64,000 nt of DNA from NCBI RefSeq assembly GCF_019823105.1, contig NZ_CP081960.1, positions 186,001-250,000 of the forward strand. The letters run 5' to 3'. This stretch comes from Halobaculum magnesiiphilum. GTDB lineage: Archaea; Halobacteriota; Halobacteria; Halobacteriales; Haloferacaceae. Positions 54,299 to 63,860 of the stretch are shown here, piece after piece. The position numbers and the translations under genes were made by a program. The notes under the pieces were generated by a model. The model ran no database searches. It saw nothing but the letters and a program-made list of their open reading frames with translations, and had not been told where the DNA came from. Within the stretch, counting starts at the first letter, position 1. The number at the start of each line of letters is the position of its first letter.

Positions 54299-54757
54299 AT
54301 GTACGACGACCTGCTCGTGCCGACCGACGGCAGCGACGGCACCGACGCCGCGATCGAGCACGCCAACGCCCTCGCTCGGGCGTTCGACGCGACCGTGCAC
54401 GTGCTTTCGGTTGTCGACACGCGCAACCGGTTCGAGAGCCCATCGGCGGGGATCGCCGCGGAGGCGTGGGTCGACGCCGAGCGCGAACGCGCGGAGGAGG
54501 CCGTCTCACGAACCACGTCCGCGATCCCGGATGACATCGTCGTCGAGCGGTCGATCCGCGAAGGGACGCCGGTTTCGGAGATCACCGCATACGCAGCGGA
54601 GGCGGGGGTGGACGCTATCGTCATGGCGACACACGGTCGCAGCGGACTCGACAGATACCTTGTGGGAAGCGTGACCGAGAAGGTCGTCCGCTCCTCGCAC
54701 GTCCCGGTGCTCACGGTGTCACGACGCCAGGAACCCGACGATCCTTCTCACTCCTGA
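54299..54757 (+). CDS. Universal stress protein (UspA family)
   Basis: 152 residues, one Usp domain. LLVPTDGSDGTDAAIEHANA opens the Rossmann-like fold with the ATP-contacting Asp, and ATHGRSGLDRYLVGSVTEKV near 118 contains the G-2x-G-9x-G-S/T nucleotide motif, indicating an ATP-binding type. Located 90 bp after the permease gene, possibly with it. Confidence 0.93.
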   Translation: MYDDLLVPTDGSDGTDAAIEHANALARAFDATVHVLSVVDTRNRFESPSAGIAAEAWVDAERERAEEAVSRTTSAIPDDIVVERSIREGTPVSEITAYAAEAGVDAIVMATHGRSGLDRYLVGSVTEKVVRSSHVPVLTVSRRQEPDDPSHS

Positions 54758-54787
54758 CTTACCGTGTGGCCTGACTGACGGCAGCCC

Positions 54788-55492
54788 TCAGCACCACTCG
54801 CAATCGCAGTACTGCTCGCACACCGGGTTGTCACAGTCGGCGTCGCGCGCCGAACAGTGGGTGCGCCCGTGTTCGGTGAGCAGCACGTGTATCGGATAGG
54901 TGAGTTCGTCCGGGATCGTCGCGTCGAGCACGTCGTGAGCACGGGCGTTCGACGCCGACTCGGGGACGAGCCCGAACCGCTTGGAGACGCGTTCGACGTG
55001 GGTGTCGACGGCCATCGTCGGCTTGCCGAAGTGGAAGTTGAGGACGACGCCCGCCGTCTTCGGGCCGACGCCCTTGATGTCGGTGAGCCACGCCTTCGCC
55101 TCCTCGGTCCCCATCGCGTCGAGGAACGCCAGCGAGTAGGCCCCGCCCGTCTCCTCGCGGATCGCCGCGAGCGCACGCTGGATCCGGGTCGCCTTCGTGT
55201 CCGCCAGGCCGGCGACGCGGATCGTTTCCGCGAGCTCGTCGGTTGGGGCTGACTCGATGGCCGCGAAGTCGTCGTACGTCGAAAAGAGGCTCTCGGCGGC
55301 GCGGTCGGTGTTCGCGTCGGCGACGTTCTGTGAGAGGATCGTCGTCAGCAACTGTCGGACGCCCTCGCCCGGTTCGGCGTCGCTGTCGGCGCCATGCGCG
55401 TCGCTGGCGCCGATGGCGCCGTGCAGTTCGACCAGATCGGCGTGCTGGTCGCGGACGGCCGCCTCGTCCCAGTCCGCCGCTCGTGTCGACAT
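54788..55492 (-). CDS. nth: Endonuclease III-family DNA glycosylase/AP lyase
   Basis: 234 residues. Helix-hairpin-helix motif LTDIKGVGPKTAGVVLN (about 136-152) contains the catalytic Lys (PKTA), and VDTHVERVSKRFGL supplies the catalytic Asp. The C-terminal Cys residues (HCSARDADCDNPVCEQYCDC) include the four for a [4Fe-4S] cluster, although the spacing is slightly irregular, with two extra Cys at the very end. It removes oxidised pyrimidines in base excision repair. Confidence 0.92.
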   Translation of the reverse strand: MSTRAADWDEAAVRDQHADLVELHGAIGASDAHGADSDAEPGEGVRQLLTTILSQNVADANTDRAAESLFSTYDDFAAIESAPTDELAETIRVAGLADTKATRIQRALAAIREETGGAYSLAFLDAMGTEEAKAWLTDIKGVGPKTAGVVLNFHFGKPTMAVDTHVERVSKRFGLVPESASNARAHDVLDATIPDELTYPIHVLLTEHGRTHCSARDADCDNPVCEQYCDCEWC

Positions 55493-55648
55493 ATCAGCAA
55501 GAGTTACCTACTTCGGCTCTCGACTATGAGTGGGCCGATATGTTCCGAACCGTCGGATCAAGGCCCTGTTGACACCACCGCTGGACGGGGCGATCGGCCG
55601 TCGCCCCGGTCCGGTTTACCGCGTATCGTTAACCGCACGACGCCGGCT

Positions 55649-56311
55649 TCACTTCCGTCGACGAGTCGCCAGTGCCGCGGCGGTCAACAGGAGACCCAGC
55701 AGCGCGGGTACCGGACCGAACCCGGGCGTCTCCACCGAGGTGCGCAGTCGCTCAAGTCGCGACTGGGGGTCCGATCCCGCCGGCGCGCCACTCCCCGAAT
55801 CGGCGTCGTTCGGCGTGGTCGTGGCGTCCGCCTCACTCACTCGGATCGTGGCGCTCGCCGAAGTCTCCCGGTCCGTCCCGTCGCTCAGCGTGCCCGCCAC
55901 CGTTCCCTCGCCCGCGGCGTCGGACGGCACCGCGACCACCACGGTGAACTTCAGCGTCTCGCCGGGATCGACCGCCGTCCAGAGCCACTCGTTCGTCGAG
56001 TCGCGGAACGCGGCGTCGGTTCCCGACCACGAATCGAGCGTCCAGCCGTCGGGCAGCGATCCCAACCGCAACACCGTGGCGGGCGCGACCGCGTCGCCGG
56101 CGTTCTCGACGGTCACGCCGATCTGAACCGTCTCACCCGGCTCGACGGTGTCGCGAACCGGATCGAGCGAGAGACCGATCCCGTTGTCGGACTGGGCGGC
56201 GACTCCCGCCGTCGCAGCGGCGGCGACCACCAGGACCACGGCGAGGGCGGCACAGGTGGACCGGAATCGTCGGGATGGGGCGTCCGTGTCCGTGTGTGAC
56301 CGGTCACGCAT
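55649..56311 (-). CDS. Secreted NEW3-like domain protein with PGF-CTERM anchor
   Basis: 220 residues from ATG 56311 (MRDRSHTDTD); ATG 56320 is an alternative. An N-terminal hydrophobic segment (RSTCAALAVVLVVAAAATAG) is a Sec signal. One Ig-like beta domain (LDPVRDTVEPGETVQIGVTV, then LKFTVVVAVPSDAAGEGTVA) resembles NEW3/COG1470. A Thr/Asp/Gly-rich stalk leads to ETPGFGPVPALLGLLLTAAA with closing RRRK, the archaeosortase PGF-CTERM tripartite signal. It overlaps the end of the next gene upstream by 8 bp and is the wall-anchored member of a three-gene surface cluster. Confidence 0.82.
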   Translation of the reverse strand: MRDRSHTDTDAPSRRFRSTCAALAVVLVVAAAATAGVAAQSDNGIGLSLDPVRDTVEPGETVQIGVTVENAGDAVAPATVLRLGSLPDGWTLDSWSGTDAAFRDSTNEWLWTAVDPGETLKFTVVVAVPSDAAGEGTVAGTLSDGTDRETSASATIRVSEADATTTPNDADSGSGAPAGSDPQSRLERLRTSVETPGFGPVPALLGLLLTAAALATRRRK

Positions 56312-57308
56312 CCGTCTCATCCCCGTTCGCCTCGACCCACTCGGTGACGAGCCCCTGGAGCGTCTCGGTGTCGACGGTCTCGCCGCCGGTTCCGGGCACC
56401 TGCGTGTCGTTCGTCCAGTGCGTGATCGCCGTTCTGATGTCGGTTGCGTCCAGCTCGCCGGACTCACCCGCGATGGCCTCACTGACGGACTGAGCCGTCT
56501 CGCGCACGTCGAACGAGTGTGTCACCGACTCTACGACCGAACCGTCCGCCTCCAGCCTGATCGTCACTGAGTGGGAGCCCGCCCGACGCCCCGAGACCTC
56601 GATCGTCACGTCCGTTCGGTCGCCGCCCATGAGGCGTCCCACCTCGTAGGACGATCGGGCCGGCTCGAGACCCTCGTCGGACTCGACCGTCACCGAGAGG
56701 TCGACGGATTCCGCGTCGCCGACGTTGCCGACGGTCGCGACCAACTCGACGGTGGTTCCACGCGTCAGCTCCTCGGGCGCCGAGTTTCCCAGGATACTCG
56801 GGGTCGCGGTCAGCGACGCTTCGGAGGCGACCGACGAGGCCGTATCCGACGCCTCGCCGATGTCGCGTTCCGTGTTGCGCACGCGGTTCGTCGTCTCGAC
56901 CAGCTCCGACCCGTCCCGGGTTCCCTCGAAGAAGTTCACCGCCTCGACGAGAAAGCCCGTTCTGGTCAGGTCGGTCTGTGCGGCGTTCCTCGTGAACGCG
57001 AGCAGCTCCTCCCGCTCGGATTCGGTGAGAGTGCCCTCCTCGACTGCCGCCATCGCCCGCTGGGTGCGGGCCTGGAACTCCCGTCCGTTCCGTTCGTACG
57101 CGTCGGCGATCTGCCCGAGGATGGTTCGAGCGAGTACCCGACGGTCGTTGTCGACGGCCGTCGAGAAGTCGCCCAACAGCGAATCGATGCTCGACTCCGT
57201 GTCGTCGATCTGTACGGCGTATCCGACCGCCGCCGGGAGGTCTCCCTCCGCCAGCGCGCTGCGGTACTCGTCGAACAGCTCCGGTATCTGAGTAGATGTG
57301 TCCTGCAT
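56304..57308 (-). CDS. CARDB-like domain protein, no recognised function
   Basis: 334 residues. Residues 1-150 are helical (IPELFDEYRSALAEGDLPAA; SEREELLAFTRNAAQTDLTR). A beta domain of CARDB/COG1361 type follows (EELTRGTTVELVATVGNVGD; RTDVTIEVSGRRAGSHSVTI). The C-terminus has a helical pair (ELDATDIRTAITHWTNDTQV and TVDTETLQGLVTEWVEAN) reminiscent of dockerin repeats without calcium residues clearly in place. No signal peptide is visible. It lies 3 bp after the PKD protein gene, so it may be a partner of that protein. Confidence 0.6.
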   Translation of the reverse strand: MQDTSTQIPELFDEYRSALAEGDLPAAVGYAVQIDDTESSIDSLLGDFSTAVDNDRRVLARTILGQIADAYERNGREFQARTQRAMAAVEEGTLTESEREELLAFTRNAAQTDLTRTGFLVEAVNFFEGTRDGSELVETTNRVRNTERDIGEASDTASSVASEASLTATPSILGNSAPEELTRGTTVELVATVGNVGDAESVDLSVTVESDEGLEPARSSYEVGRLMGGDRTDVTIEVSGRRAGSHSVTIRLEADGSVVESVTHSFDVRETAQSVSEAIAGESGELDATDIRTAITHWTNDTQVPGTGGETVDTETLQGLVTEWVEANGDETDA

Positions 57309-57311
57309 CGG

Positions 57312-60128
57312 TCACCCCCTGATGGCGTTGAACAGTCCGAGATGATGCGTCACGTTGATCTTCACGAGCGCACCGATCCCCCCGCCGGTCGCGAACGCGT
57401 CCACGACGCCGCCGGCGACGAACAGGACGACTGAGCCGATCGTCTTCGCGACCTCCCAGAGGCTGGGATCGTTCCAGAGGCGATGCACCGACTCCGTAAG
57501 CGAGAACGACTCGCCGAACTCCTTCGCGTCCCGGATGAGCCCCTGTGTGTCCTCGGCCTCGTTCGCGATCGAGTGTGAGGCGTCTGTCGCCGCTGACATG
57601 GCCGCGTTCGTGTCGCCCCTGAGCCCGTCTTCGGCCACGCGCTCGGGCGTGAGGAACGCATAGAGGAAGTCGATGCCGGCCGCCAACGACGCCGGCGTCG
57701 ACCCGACGAACGACCCGACGAGCGGGGAAACCCCGGCCGCCATCCGGGTCTCGGCGTAGTACTGGATCGACGTCGACACAGTGTCGATGATCCGTTGGAC
57801 CGCGGCCTCGACGGCGTCGTTGACGGCACCGACCGTGTTCAGCCCGCCGGCGATTATCTCGCCGACGATCGTGTTGGCCTCGTAGTTGATCTTCGACATC
57901 GCGTCGATCTTCCGGCCCAACATCCCCTTCAGTATCGTCTTTACGGCGTCCTTGGCCTTCGACTTCGCCGTCGACAGGATCGCTTTCGTTCCGAGCCCGA
58001 CCCCCTGTGAAACCTTCTTCGCGATCGAGACGACGGTCAATACCAGCTCCATCGCCGTGTTGATCGTCGGAAGCGCCATCTCCTGGGCCAGGTCGACCCG
58101 ATTGCTGCTCAGTTCGTCGGCGGGGCCGATGTGTTCGAGCGTGTGTTCCGTGACGCTCAGTCCCGAGTCGAGCCGGCGGATAGCGTTGATCGCGGTGGCG
58201 TGATCGATGTCCCCCCGTTCGACGGCGTCGGTGAACGCCCGGTTCGCCCGTCGCGCCTTGGCGGTCGCGTCGAGGTTCGCGACGGAGATCGCGTCGACCC
58301 GTTCGGCCGTCTTCAGGTGGGCCGACGCGAGCGAGTCGAGCGGGCTCTCCGTGACGGTCAGCGTTCCCCTGGTCGTTCCTTTCGCGCCCGCGTCGTCGAC
58401 GACGGTGAGCGTGACCGTGTACTCGCCAGGCGACTCGTACGCGTACTCGACGGTCCGTCCGGTCGCGTCGCGGCTCCCGTCACCGGTCAGATCCCACCGA
58501 TACTCCCGGATCTCCCCGTCCGGATCGGTGCTCGCCGACGCGTCGAACCGAACCTGCTCGCCGGCCATCGGCTCGGTCGTCGAGCTGTCGAACACCGCCG
58601 ACGGAGGCTCGTTTTCCGGTTCGGCGACCGACACCGTCCGCTCGACCGCGTCGCCGGCGCCGTCGTCGTCGGTGACACGGAGCACGACCGTCGCGTCGCG
58701 GGCCTCCTCGAAGGTGTGTTCTACCGACGGACCCTCCGCATCGACGCCCCCGTCGCCGCCGAAGTCCCACTCGTAGCGCGCGATCGAGCCGTCCGGATCG
58801 GTGCTCGCCGACGCGTCGAAGGTGGCCGTCGAGCCCGCCACCGGCGGCGACGGGGAGACCTCGAACTCCGCCGTCGGGGGTCGGTTCTCGGCTTCGCCGA
58901 CCGTTATCGACCTGCTCGCGCGGTCGGTCGCCCCGTCGTCGTCGGTGACTCTGAGGACGACCTCGTACGTCCCCGCGCGCTCGACCGTTCGCTCGACGGT
59001 CCGCCCGGTAGCGTCGGTGTCGCCGTCGCCGTCGAGGTCCCACTCGTACCGCCGGATCGAGCCGTCGGCATCGCTCGCGCCGCTCGCATCGAACGTGAGC
59101 GTGTCCCCGACCGTCGGCGACTGTGGCTCGATCCGAAACGCCGCCGACGGCGCGGAGTTTCCGCTGCCGACCGCGACGGTCCTCGTCGTCACCGCCGTGG
59201 CCCCGTCGTCGTCGGTCACCCGGAGCGACACCGGGTACTCACCGCTGCTGTCGTACGAGCGGACGACCGTCTCGCCCGTCGCGTCGTAGTCCCCGTCGCC
59301 GTCGATGTCCCACGCGTAGCCGACGATCGAGCCGTCGGCGTCGCTCGCGTCGCTCGCGTCGAACACGACATCGTCCTCGACCGTCGGCGACGAGGGCGCA
59401 TATTGGAACGCCGCGTTCGGGACCTGGTTCCCGCCGCCGACTGTCTTCGCGACGACGGAGTCCCAGTACGCCGTAAAGTCCCCACTGTTGAGCGTGAGAT
59501 ACGAGATGTCCGTCTCCCAACTCGCCGCGTCGACAGTCGTCGTTCCCCTGCTCGACCCGCCGTCGATCTCGTACTCGAGCGTGATCTCGTCGGCGCCGCC
59601 GTCGTACCGGTAGGTGATGTCATAGCCCACCCACTCCCCGGGCGAGAACGAGCCGACGGCGACGTTACCGGGTGCATACAGCGTCCCATCTCGGTGCATC
59701 GTGAGGATGGAACGGCTGGACCCGTCGGACCAGCCGCCGCCGGCGTCGGTCCGGAGCTTGAGCCGCGCGTAGTACTTGTCGTGACAGCCGAAGGACCCGG
59801 CGGCGCCCGGGAGGATCGCCCCCGAGAATCGCACCGCGGTTTCGCCGGGATGCCCGCCGATCGGCGCGTTCGCGATCGCCTCCCAGCAGCCGCCGTGGCC
59901 GCCTTTGATACGGAGCGACCTGCTCCCGCCGTGTGATCGTTCGCTGACGACCGACTGATCCGTGGCTCCGTCCTTCCTCCATCCGTCGGGGTACCCGCCG
60001 ACGGAGACGGACTCGAAGTCCTGGTCGAGCCCCGAAAACGTCGCCCGCCCTACCGTCGTTCCGCCGACGGCTATCGACGCGGCGGCGCCGAGCCCGAGGA
60101 AGGTCCGTCTCCCGAACTGCCGATTCAT
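57312..60128 (-). CDS. Tat-exported PKD-repeat surface protein
   Basis: 938 residues. The N-terminus is a Tat signal (FGRRTFLGLGAAASIAVGG). Residues about 33-225 look like a LamG/carbohydrate-binding sandwich (SVSVGGYPDGWRKDGATDQS-like; VGYDITYRYDGGADEITLEY). Four PKD domains follow, each with a DASxxxDxDGxI-YxWDxxGDG core and ending in VTDDDGA or a variant. The last 340 residues lack repeats and contain amphipathic or hydrophobic helices (LGLGTKAILSTAKSKAKDAV; WEVAKTIGSVVLFVAGGVVD), unlike any domain I recognise. It may bind polymer at the cell surface. Confidence 0.85.
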   Translation of the reverse strand: MNRQFGRRTFLGLGAAASIAVGGTTVGRATFSGLDQDFESVSVGGYPDGWRKDGATDQSVVSERSHGGSRSLRIKGGHGGCWEAIANAPIGGHPGETAVRFSGAILPGAAGSFGCHDKYYARLKLRTDAGGGWSDGSSRSILTMHRDGTLYAPGNVAVGSFSPGEWVGYDITYRYDGGADEITLEYEIDGGSSRGTTTVDAASWETDISYLTLNSGDFTAYWDSVVAKTVGGGNQVPNAAFQYAPSSPTVEDDVVFDASDASDADGSIVGYAWDIDGDGDYDATGETVVRSYDSSGEYPVSLRVTDDDGATAVTTRTVAVGSGNSAPSAAFRIEPQSPTVGDTLTFDASGASDADGSIRRYEWDLDGDGDTDATGRTVERTVERAGTYEVVLRVTDDDGATDRASRSITVGEAENRPPTAEFEVSPSPPVAGSTATFDASASTDPDGSIARYEWDFGGDGGVDAEGPSVEHTFEEARDATVVLRVTDDDGAGDAVERTVSVAEPENEPPSAVFDSSTTEPMAGEQVRFDASASTDPDGEIREYRWDLTGDGSRDATGRTVEYAYESPGEYTVTLTVVDDAGAKGTTRGTLTVTESPLDSLASAHLKTAERVDAISVANLDATAKARRANRAFTDAVERGDIDHATAINAIRRLDSGLSVTEHTLEHIGPADELSSNRVDLAQEMALPTINTAMELVLTVVSIAKKVSQGVGLGTKAILSTAKSKAKDAVKTILKGMLGRKIDAMSKINYEANTIVGEIIAGGLNTVGAVNDAVEAAVQRIIDTVSTSIQYYAETRMAAGVSPLVGSFVGSTPASLAAGIDFLYAFLTPERVAEDGLRGDTNAAMSAATDASHSIANEAEDTQGLIRDAKEFGESFSLTESVHRLWNDPSLWEVAKTIGSVVLFVAGGVVDAFATGGGIGALVKINVTHHLGLFNAIRG

Positions 60129-60321
60129 ACCGATTTAGATACATATTTGTGATTTATATCTATCTCATTATACGATCATGGTGTCTCCGGAATGATTCAT
60201 TCGACGACGAACGTGGACGACGGCGACGATCGAACGACTCGGTGGGGGTGACGGCTTCGCCGCGGGATCGTGACTACGCGTGATTTTTCCGTCTTCGAAC
60301 CCTCGAGACGGTAGTCTAGCA
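60129..60321. other. Divergent AT-rich promoter region
   Basis: The minus strand just upstream of ATG 60128 contains AGATATAAATCACAAATATG-type sequence (60130-60160), a clear TATA region for the PKD gene. The kinase promoter on the plus strand was not resolved. Confidence 0.45.
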
Positions 60322-61356
60322 ATGGAGCCCGACATCCCGGCCGCCCCCGACAACTTCTACCGCGCCCTCGTAGAGAACACCGCGGAGGGGATGTTGACCA
60401 TCGACGAGGAGAGCACGATCCGGTACGCGAACCCGGCGATCGAGGACCTCCTCGGCTACTCGCCCGAGGAACTCGTCGGCGAGTCGAAGATGGTAATCAT
60501 CCCCGAGCGGCTCCGTCCGATCCACGAGGAGGCGCTCGCTCGGTACGTGGAGTCGGGCGAGCGGAGCATCGACTGGGACGGCATGGAACTCCCCGCGCTC
60601 CACAAGGACGGGACGGAAGTGCCGACGCTGATCAGCCTCCGCGAGCACACCCACGACGGTGAGCGATACTTCACCGGCATCGTCAGGGACATCTCCCGAC
60701 AGCGCGAGCGTGAGGCGGAGCTTCACGACCAGAAGGAGCGCCTCGACGACTTCGCGGACATCCTTGCACACGACATTCGCAACCCGCTGTCGGTCGCGCA
60801 GGGGTATACGGACCTCGCGCGCCGGGAACACGACGCGCCCGAGCTCGACACCGTGGCGGAGTCGCTCGATCGCATCGAGAAGCTCGTCGATGACATCCTC
60901 GCGTTGTCGAAGGAGGGGCGCTACGTCGGGGAAACCGAGTCGGTTCCGATCGCCGCGTGTGTCCGCGACGCGTGGGGAACCGTCCACGCCGACACGGCGA
61001 CGCTCGTGGTGGAGCTGGGGGAGGGGGCGGTCGACGCCGACAGGAGTCGGCTCCAACAGCTCTTCGAGAACCTGTTTCGGAACGCGGTCGACCACGTCGG
61101 CGAGACCGTCACCGTGCGTGTCGGACGGCTCGCCGACGGCGACGGGATCTACGTCGCCGACGACGGCCCCGGCGTTCCCGCCGACGTTCGCGAGGAGGTC
61201 TTCGATCACGGGTTTTCGACGCGCGACCGCGGGACCGGATACGGGCTGCCGATCGTCCGGCAGATCGCGACGGGACACGGCTGGACCGTCGACGTGACCG
61301 ATGCCGAGACCGGCGGTGCCCGCTTCGAGCTTCGCGGGCTCGACCTCCGGTCTTGA
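60322..61356 (+). CDS. PAS-domain sensor histidine kinase
   Basis: 344 residues from ATG 60322 (MEPDIPAAPDNFYRAL); a GTG at 60280 extends the frame but adds no family sequence. PAS domain about 10-125 (ENTAEGMLTIDEESTIRYAN; GYSPEELVGESKMVIIPERL). HisKA phosphoacceptor in ADILAHDIRNPLSVAQGYTD, N box LFENLFRNAVDHV, G boxes VADDGPGVP and GTGYGLPIVRQI. Soluble. Similar C-terminal half to the kinase at 39420. Confidence 0.92.
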   Translation: MEPDIPAAPDNFYRALVENTAEGMLTIDEESTIRYANPAIEDLLGYSPEELVGESKMVIIPERLRPIHEEALARYVESGERSIDWDGMELPALHKDGTEVPTLISLREHTHDGERYFTGIVRDISRQREREAELHDQKERLDDFADILAHDIRNPLSVAQGYTDLARREHDAPELDTVAESLDRIEKLVDDILALSKEGRYVGETESVPIAACVRDAWGTVHADTATLVVELGEGAVDADRSRLQQLFENLFRNAVDHVGETVTVRVGRLADGDGIYVADDGPGVPADVREEVFDHGFSTRDRGTGYGLPIVRQIATGHGWTVDVTDAETGGARFELRGLDLRS

Positions 61357-61412
61357 GTTCGGGAACGGCCGCGATCGGCTCCGACCCGTAGTCGACATCG
61401 TCGACCGAGGTC

Positions 61413-63764
61413 CTAGCTATCGACGGTGTCGACGCCGGTCACCTCGAACCGCGCCCCGCCGTCCGCGCCCTCGGCGACGGCGACCTCCCAGCCGTGTGCG
61501 TTCGCGATCTCCTGAACGATATACAGTCCGTACCCCGTGCTCCCGTCGTCGGTGGTGTACCCGGCCTCGAAGGCGGTATCGCGTTCGTCGGCGGGGATCC
61601 CCGGGCCGTCGTCGGCGACGTAGAACCCGCGGGGAATGTCGCCGACGGTGATGCGGCAGTCCTCGCCGGCGTGTTTCACCGCGTTCCCGATCAGGTTCTC
61701 GAAGAGTTGTTTGAGTCGGCTCGGGTCCGCACGGACGGTCCGCTCCGTCTCGACGATCAGCTCCGCTTCAGCCGTGTCGGTGTGCATCCAGCACTCGGAG
61801 ATCGCAGATGCGAGCTCGACGGGTTCGAGATCCCCCTCGTCGTGCCCCCGTCGCGCGACCGCGAGCGACTCTTCGAGCAGCGAGAGGGCTCGGTCGACCG
61901 CGCTCGCCGCCGGATCGAGGTGGTCCGTCTCCGTCTCCTCGCGGGCCAACGAGATCCGTCCCTGCGCGACGTTGAGCGGGTTCCGGAGGTCGTGTGAGAT
62001 CAGTCCGGCGAACTCGTCGAGCTGCTCGTTGCGCCGTCGCAACTCCCGCTCGTGTTCGACACGATTGAGCGCGGCGGTCGCCGCCGTCGCGAGGATCTCG
62101 ATGAACGTTTTGTCCGGCTCGTCGAACGCGTTCGGCTCCGTCGACGAGACGATGAACACCCCGTGGTCGTCGAGCGGGTGAACGATCACGCTCCGGCTCG
62201 GCGTCTCCGCGGCGAGGCTCTCGTGCGTGCGGATGTCGTCGATGTGTCGCGGCTCGCCGCTGTCGAACGCGCCCCAGACGACCGCACTGGCCGGATCGTC
62301 CTCGGCTCCCCGTTCGTACATCGGGGGCTCGTCGAAGGACGACTCGACGGACTCGGCGTGGGCCGCCAGTTCGAGTCGGCAGCCACTGTCGTCGACGAGG
62401 TGGACCCCGCTCAGTTGCCCTCCGAGGATCCCGCCGGCCGTGTCCACGGCGATCTCGGCGATCTCCTCGGTTGTGGACGCCCGCATCAACTGCTGGGTGC
62501 GGTCCTGAAGCTCCTCGAGCACGCGCTCGCGCTCGATGCGGTGTAACACCGCAGTCGCGTGCTCGGCCAGTGTCCGCGCCATCGACACGTCGAGGTCGTC
62601 GAACGCGTCGCGTTCGCGCGAGGCGACGAGCATCACCCCGTGATCCGACAGCGGGAGCGCCATCTCGCTGCGTATCGGCGTGTCCGGATTGAACAGCTCC
62701 GGAGCCTCGGTGATGTCCTGGTAGACGCGTGGTTCCCTACGCTGGTAGGCCCGGCCGGCGATCCCCTCCCCGGGGGTGAACGTCGGCGGCGCCCCGACGA
62801 TCTCCTCGGCCTCGCTCGTCCACGCGACCGGGACGAGTCCGTCCTCGCTCTCGTCGTAGAAATGGACGCCGTTGAACGGGAGATCGAGCACGTCGCGGAG
62901 GGCGTCGGCGGCGATCTGTGCCACTTCCTCGGCCGTCGCCGCCTCGACGAGCGCCCCCGTCGCGGTGTGGAGCTCCTCGATCGCGTTCGCCCGGCGTTTT
63001 CGCTCGGTGATGTCGGTGTGCCACACGTACCAGCCGTCCGCGTGGTCCCCGTCGGTGCCCCACGGGATTCCGCTCACCAGGAACTCCCGTTCGCCGTCGG
63101 CCGTCTCGCAGACGGCCTCGCCGAGTATCGGCTCCCCATCGGCGATCCGGGACCTGACGGTCCGGTGCTCGGCCATACGATCGGCGGGAACGATCACGTC
63201 GGCGATGTCCGATCCGACGACCTCCGACGACTCGTACCCGAACGTATCCTCGAAGGCGCCGTTGACCGCCCGGATGCGATGGGTGTCGCCGCCGTCCACG
63301 ATCTCCCCCTCGATGACCGAGTTGGGAGCGTTTTCGAACAGCGCCCGGAGTCGATCGTCCGCGGCAGTTCGCTCCACCGAACAGGTTCGGTCAACCGCCG
63401 TCCGGATCCGTTCGACGAGCCGGTCGTGTCGGTCCGTCCCCGCGTCCTTCGGGAGGTAGTCGGTCGCGCCCGCCGCGAACGCGTCGCTGGCTATCGCCTC
63501 GCTCCCCTCGCCGGTGTAGATGACGAACGGAATACGTGGACGGTCCTCGCGCACTCGTTCGACCATCTCGATCCCGGTTCGTTCCGGCAGCGCGTACTCG
63601 GACACCACACAGTCGAACGTCGCCGACGCGATCCGGTCGAGTCCCTCCTCGGCGTCGGAGACGACTTCGACGACGATGTCGTCCGCGCGCTCGAACCGCC
63701 CCGCGATCGGTGCCGCCGACTCCGGCTCGGGGTCGATGTGGAGCACGCGGATCCGATCGACCAT
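61413..63764 (-). CDS. Hybrid sensor kinase: receiver (Asp to Glu), PAS, two GAF, HisKA, HATPase
   Basis: 783 residues. N-terminal receiver domain (1-125) with D11/E13, T84 and K106 in place, but the phosphoacceptor position reads SEY (Glu56) rather than the usual SDY. A PAS domain follows (EGEIVDGGDTHRIRAVNGAF, about 145-265), then two GAF domains (about 285-430 and 450-580), then HisKA with GLISHDLRNPLNVAQGRISL, N box LFENLIGNAVKHAG, and G boxes VADDGPGIP and STGYGLYIVQEI. Soluble. Convergent with the kinase at 60322. Confidence 0.92.
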   Translation of the reverse strand: MVDRIRVLHIDPEPESAAPIAGRFERADDIVVEVVSDAEEGLDRIASATFDCVVSEYALPERTGIEMVERVREDRPRIPFVIYTGEGSEAIASDAFAAGATDYLPKDAGTDRHDRLVERIRTAVDRTCSVERTAADDRLRALFENAPNSVIEGEIVDGGDTHRIRAVNGAFEDTFGYESSEVVGSDIADVIVPADRMAEHRTVRSRIADGEPILGEAVCETADGEREFLVSGIPWGTDGDHADGWYVWHTDITERKRRANAIEELHTATGALVEAATAEEVAQIAADALRDVLDLPFNGVHFYDESEDGLVPVAWTSEAEEIVGAPPTFTPGEGIAGRAYQRREPRVYQDITEAPELFNPDTPIRSEMALPLSDHGVMLVASRERDAFDDLDVSMARTLAEHATAVLHRIERERVLEELQDRTQQLMRASTTEEIAEIAVDTAGGILGGQLSGVHLVDDSGCRLELAAHAESVESSFDEPPMYERGAEDDPASAVVWGAFDSGEPRHIDDIRTHESLAAETPSRSVIVHPLDDHGVFIVSSTEPNAFDEPDKTFIEILATAATAALNRVEHERELRRRNEQLDEFAGLISHDLRNPLNVAQGRISLAREETETDHLDPAASAVDRALSLLEESLAVARRGHDEGDLEPVELASAISECWMHTDTAEAELIVETERTVRADPSRLKQLFENLIGNAVKHAGEDCRITVGDIPRGFYVADDGPGIPADERDTAFEAGYTTDDGSTGYGLYIVQEIANAHGWEVAVAEGADGGARFEVTGVDTVDS

Positions 63765-63842
63765 GCTAACGGATCATCATTCAGTTGCCACGATATATAC
63801 GTTCGGTTACAATATCGATCATGATATAGATGCGAGCGCATA

Positions 63843-63860
63843 CCCCGTCTTCAGGCGGGG
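63843..63860. other. Short GC hairpin, IS200/IS605-like end
   Basis: CCCCGTC (63843-63849), loop TTCA and GGCGGGG (63854-63860) form a 7-bp stem with one G-T pair. Hairpins of this look occur near the ends of haloarchaeal IS200/IS605 (tnpB) elements. No transposase is present in the remaining 140 bases, and no other gene was seen between 63765 and 64000. Confidence 0.3.

Noticed and set aside
58131-59936. 601-codon plus-strand frame opposite the PKD protein
   Set aside because: Mirrors the repetitive PKD coding sequence on the other strand; its apparent repeats are reflections of those domains.
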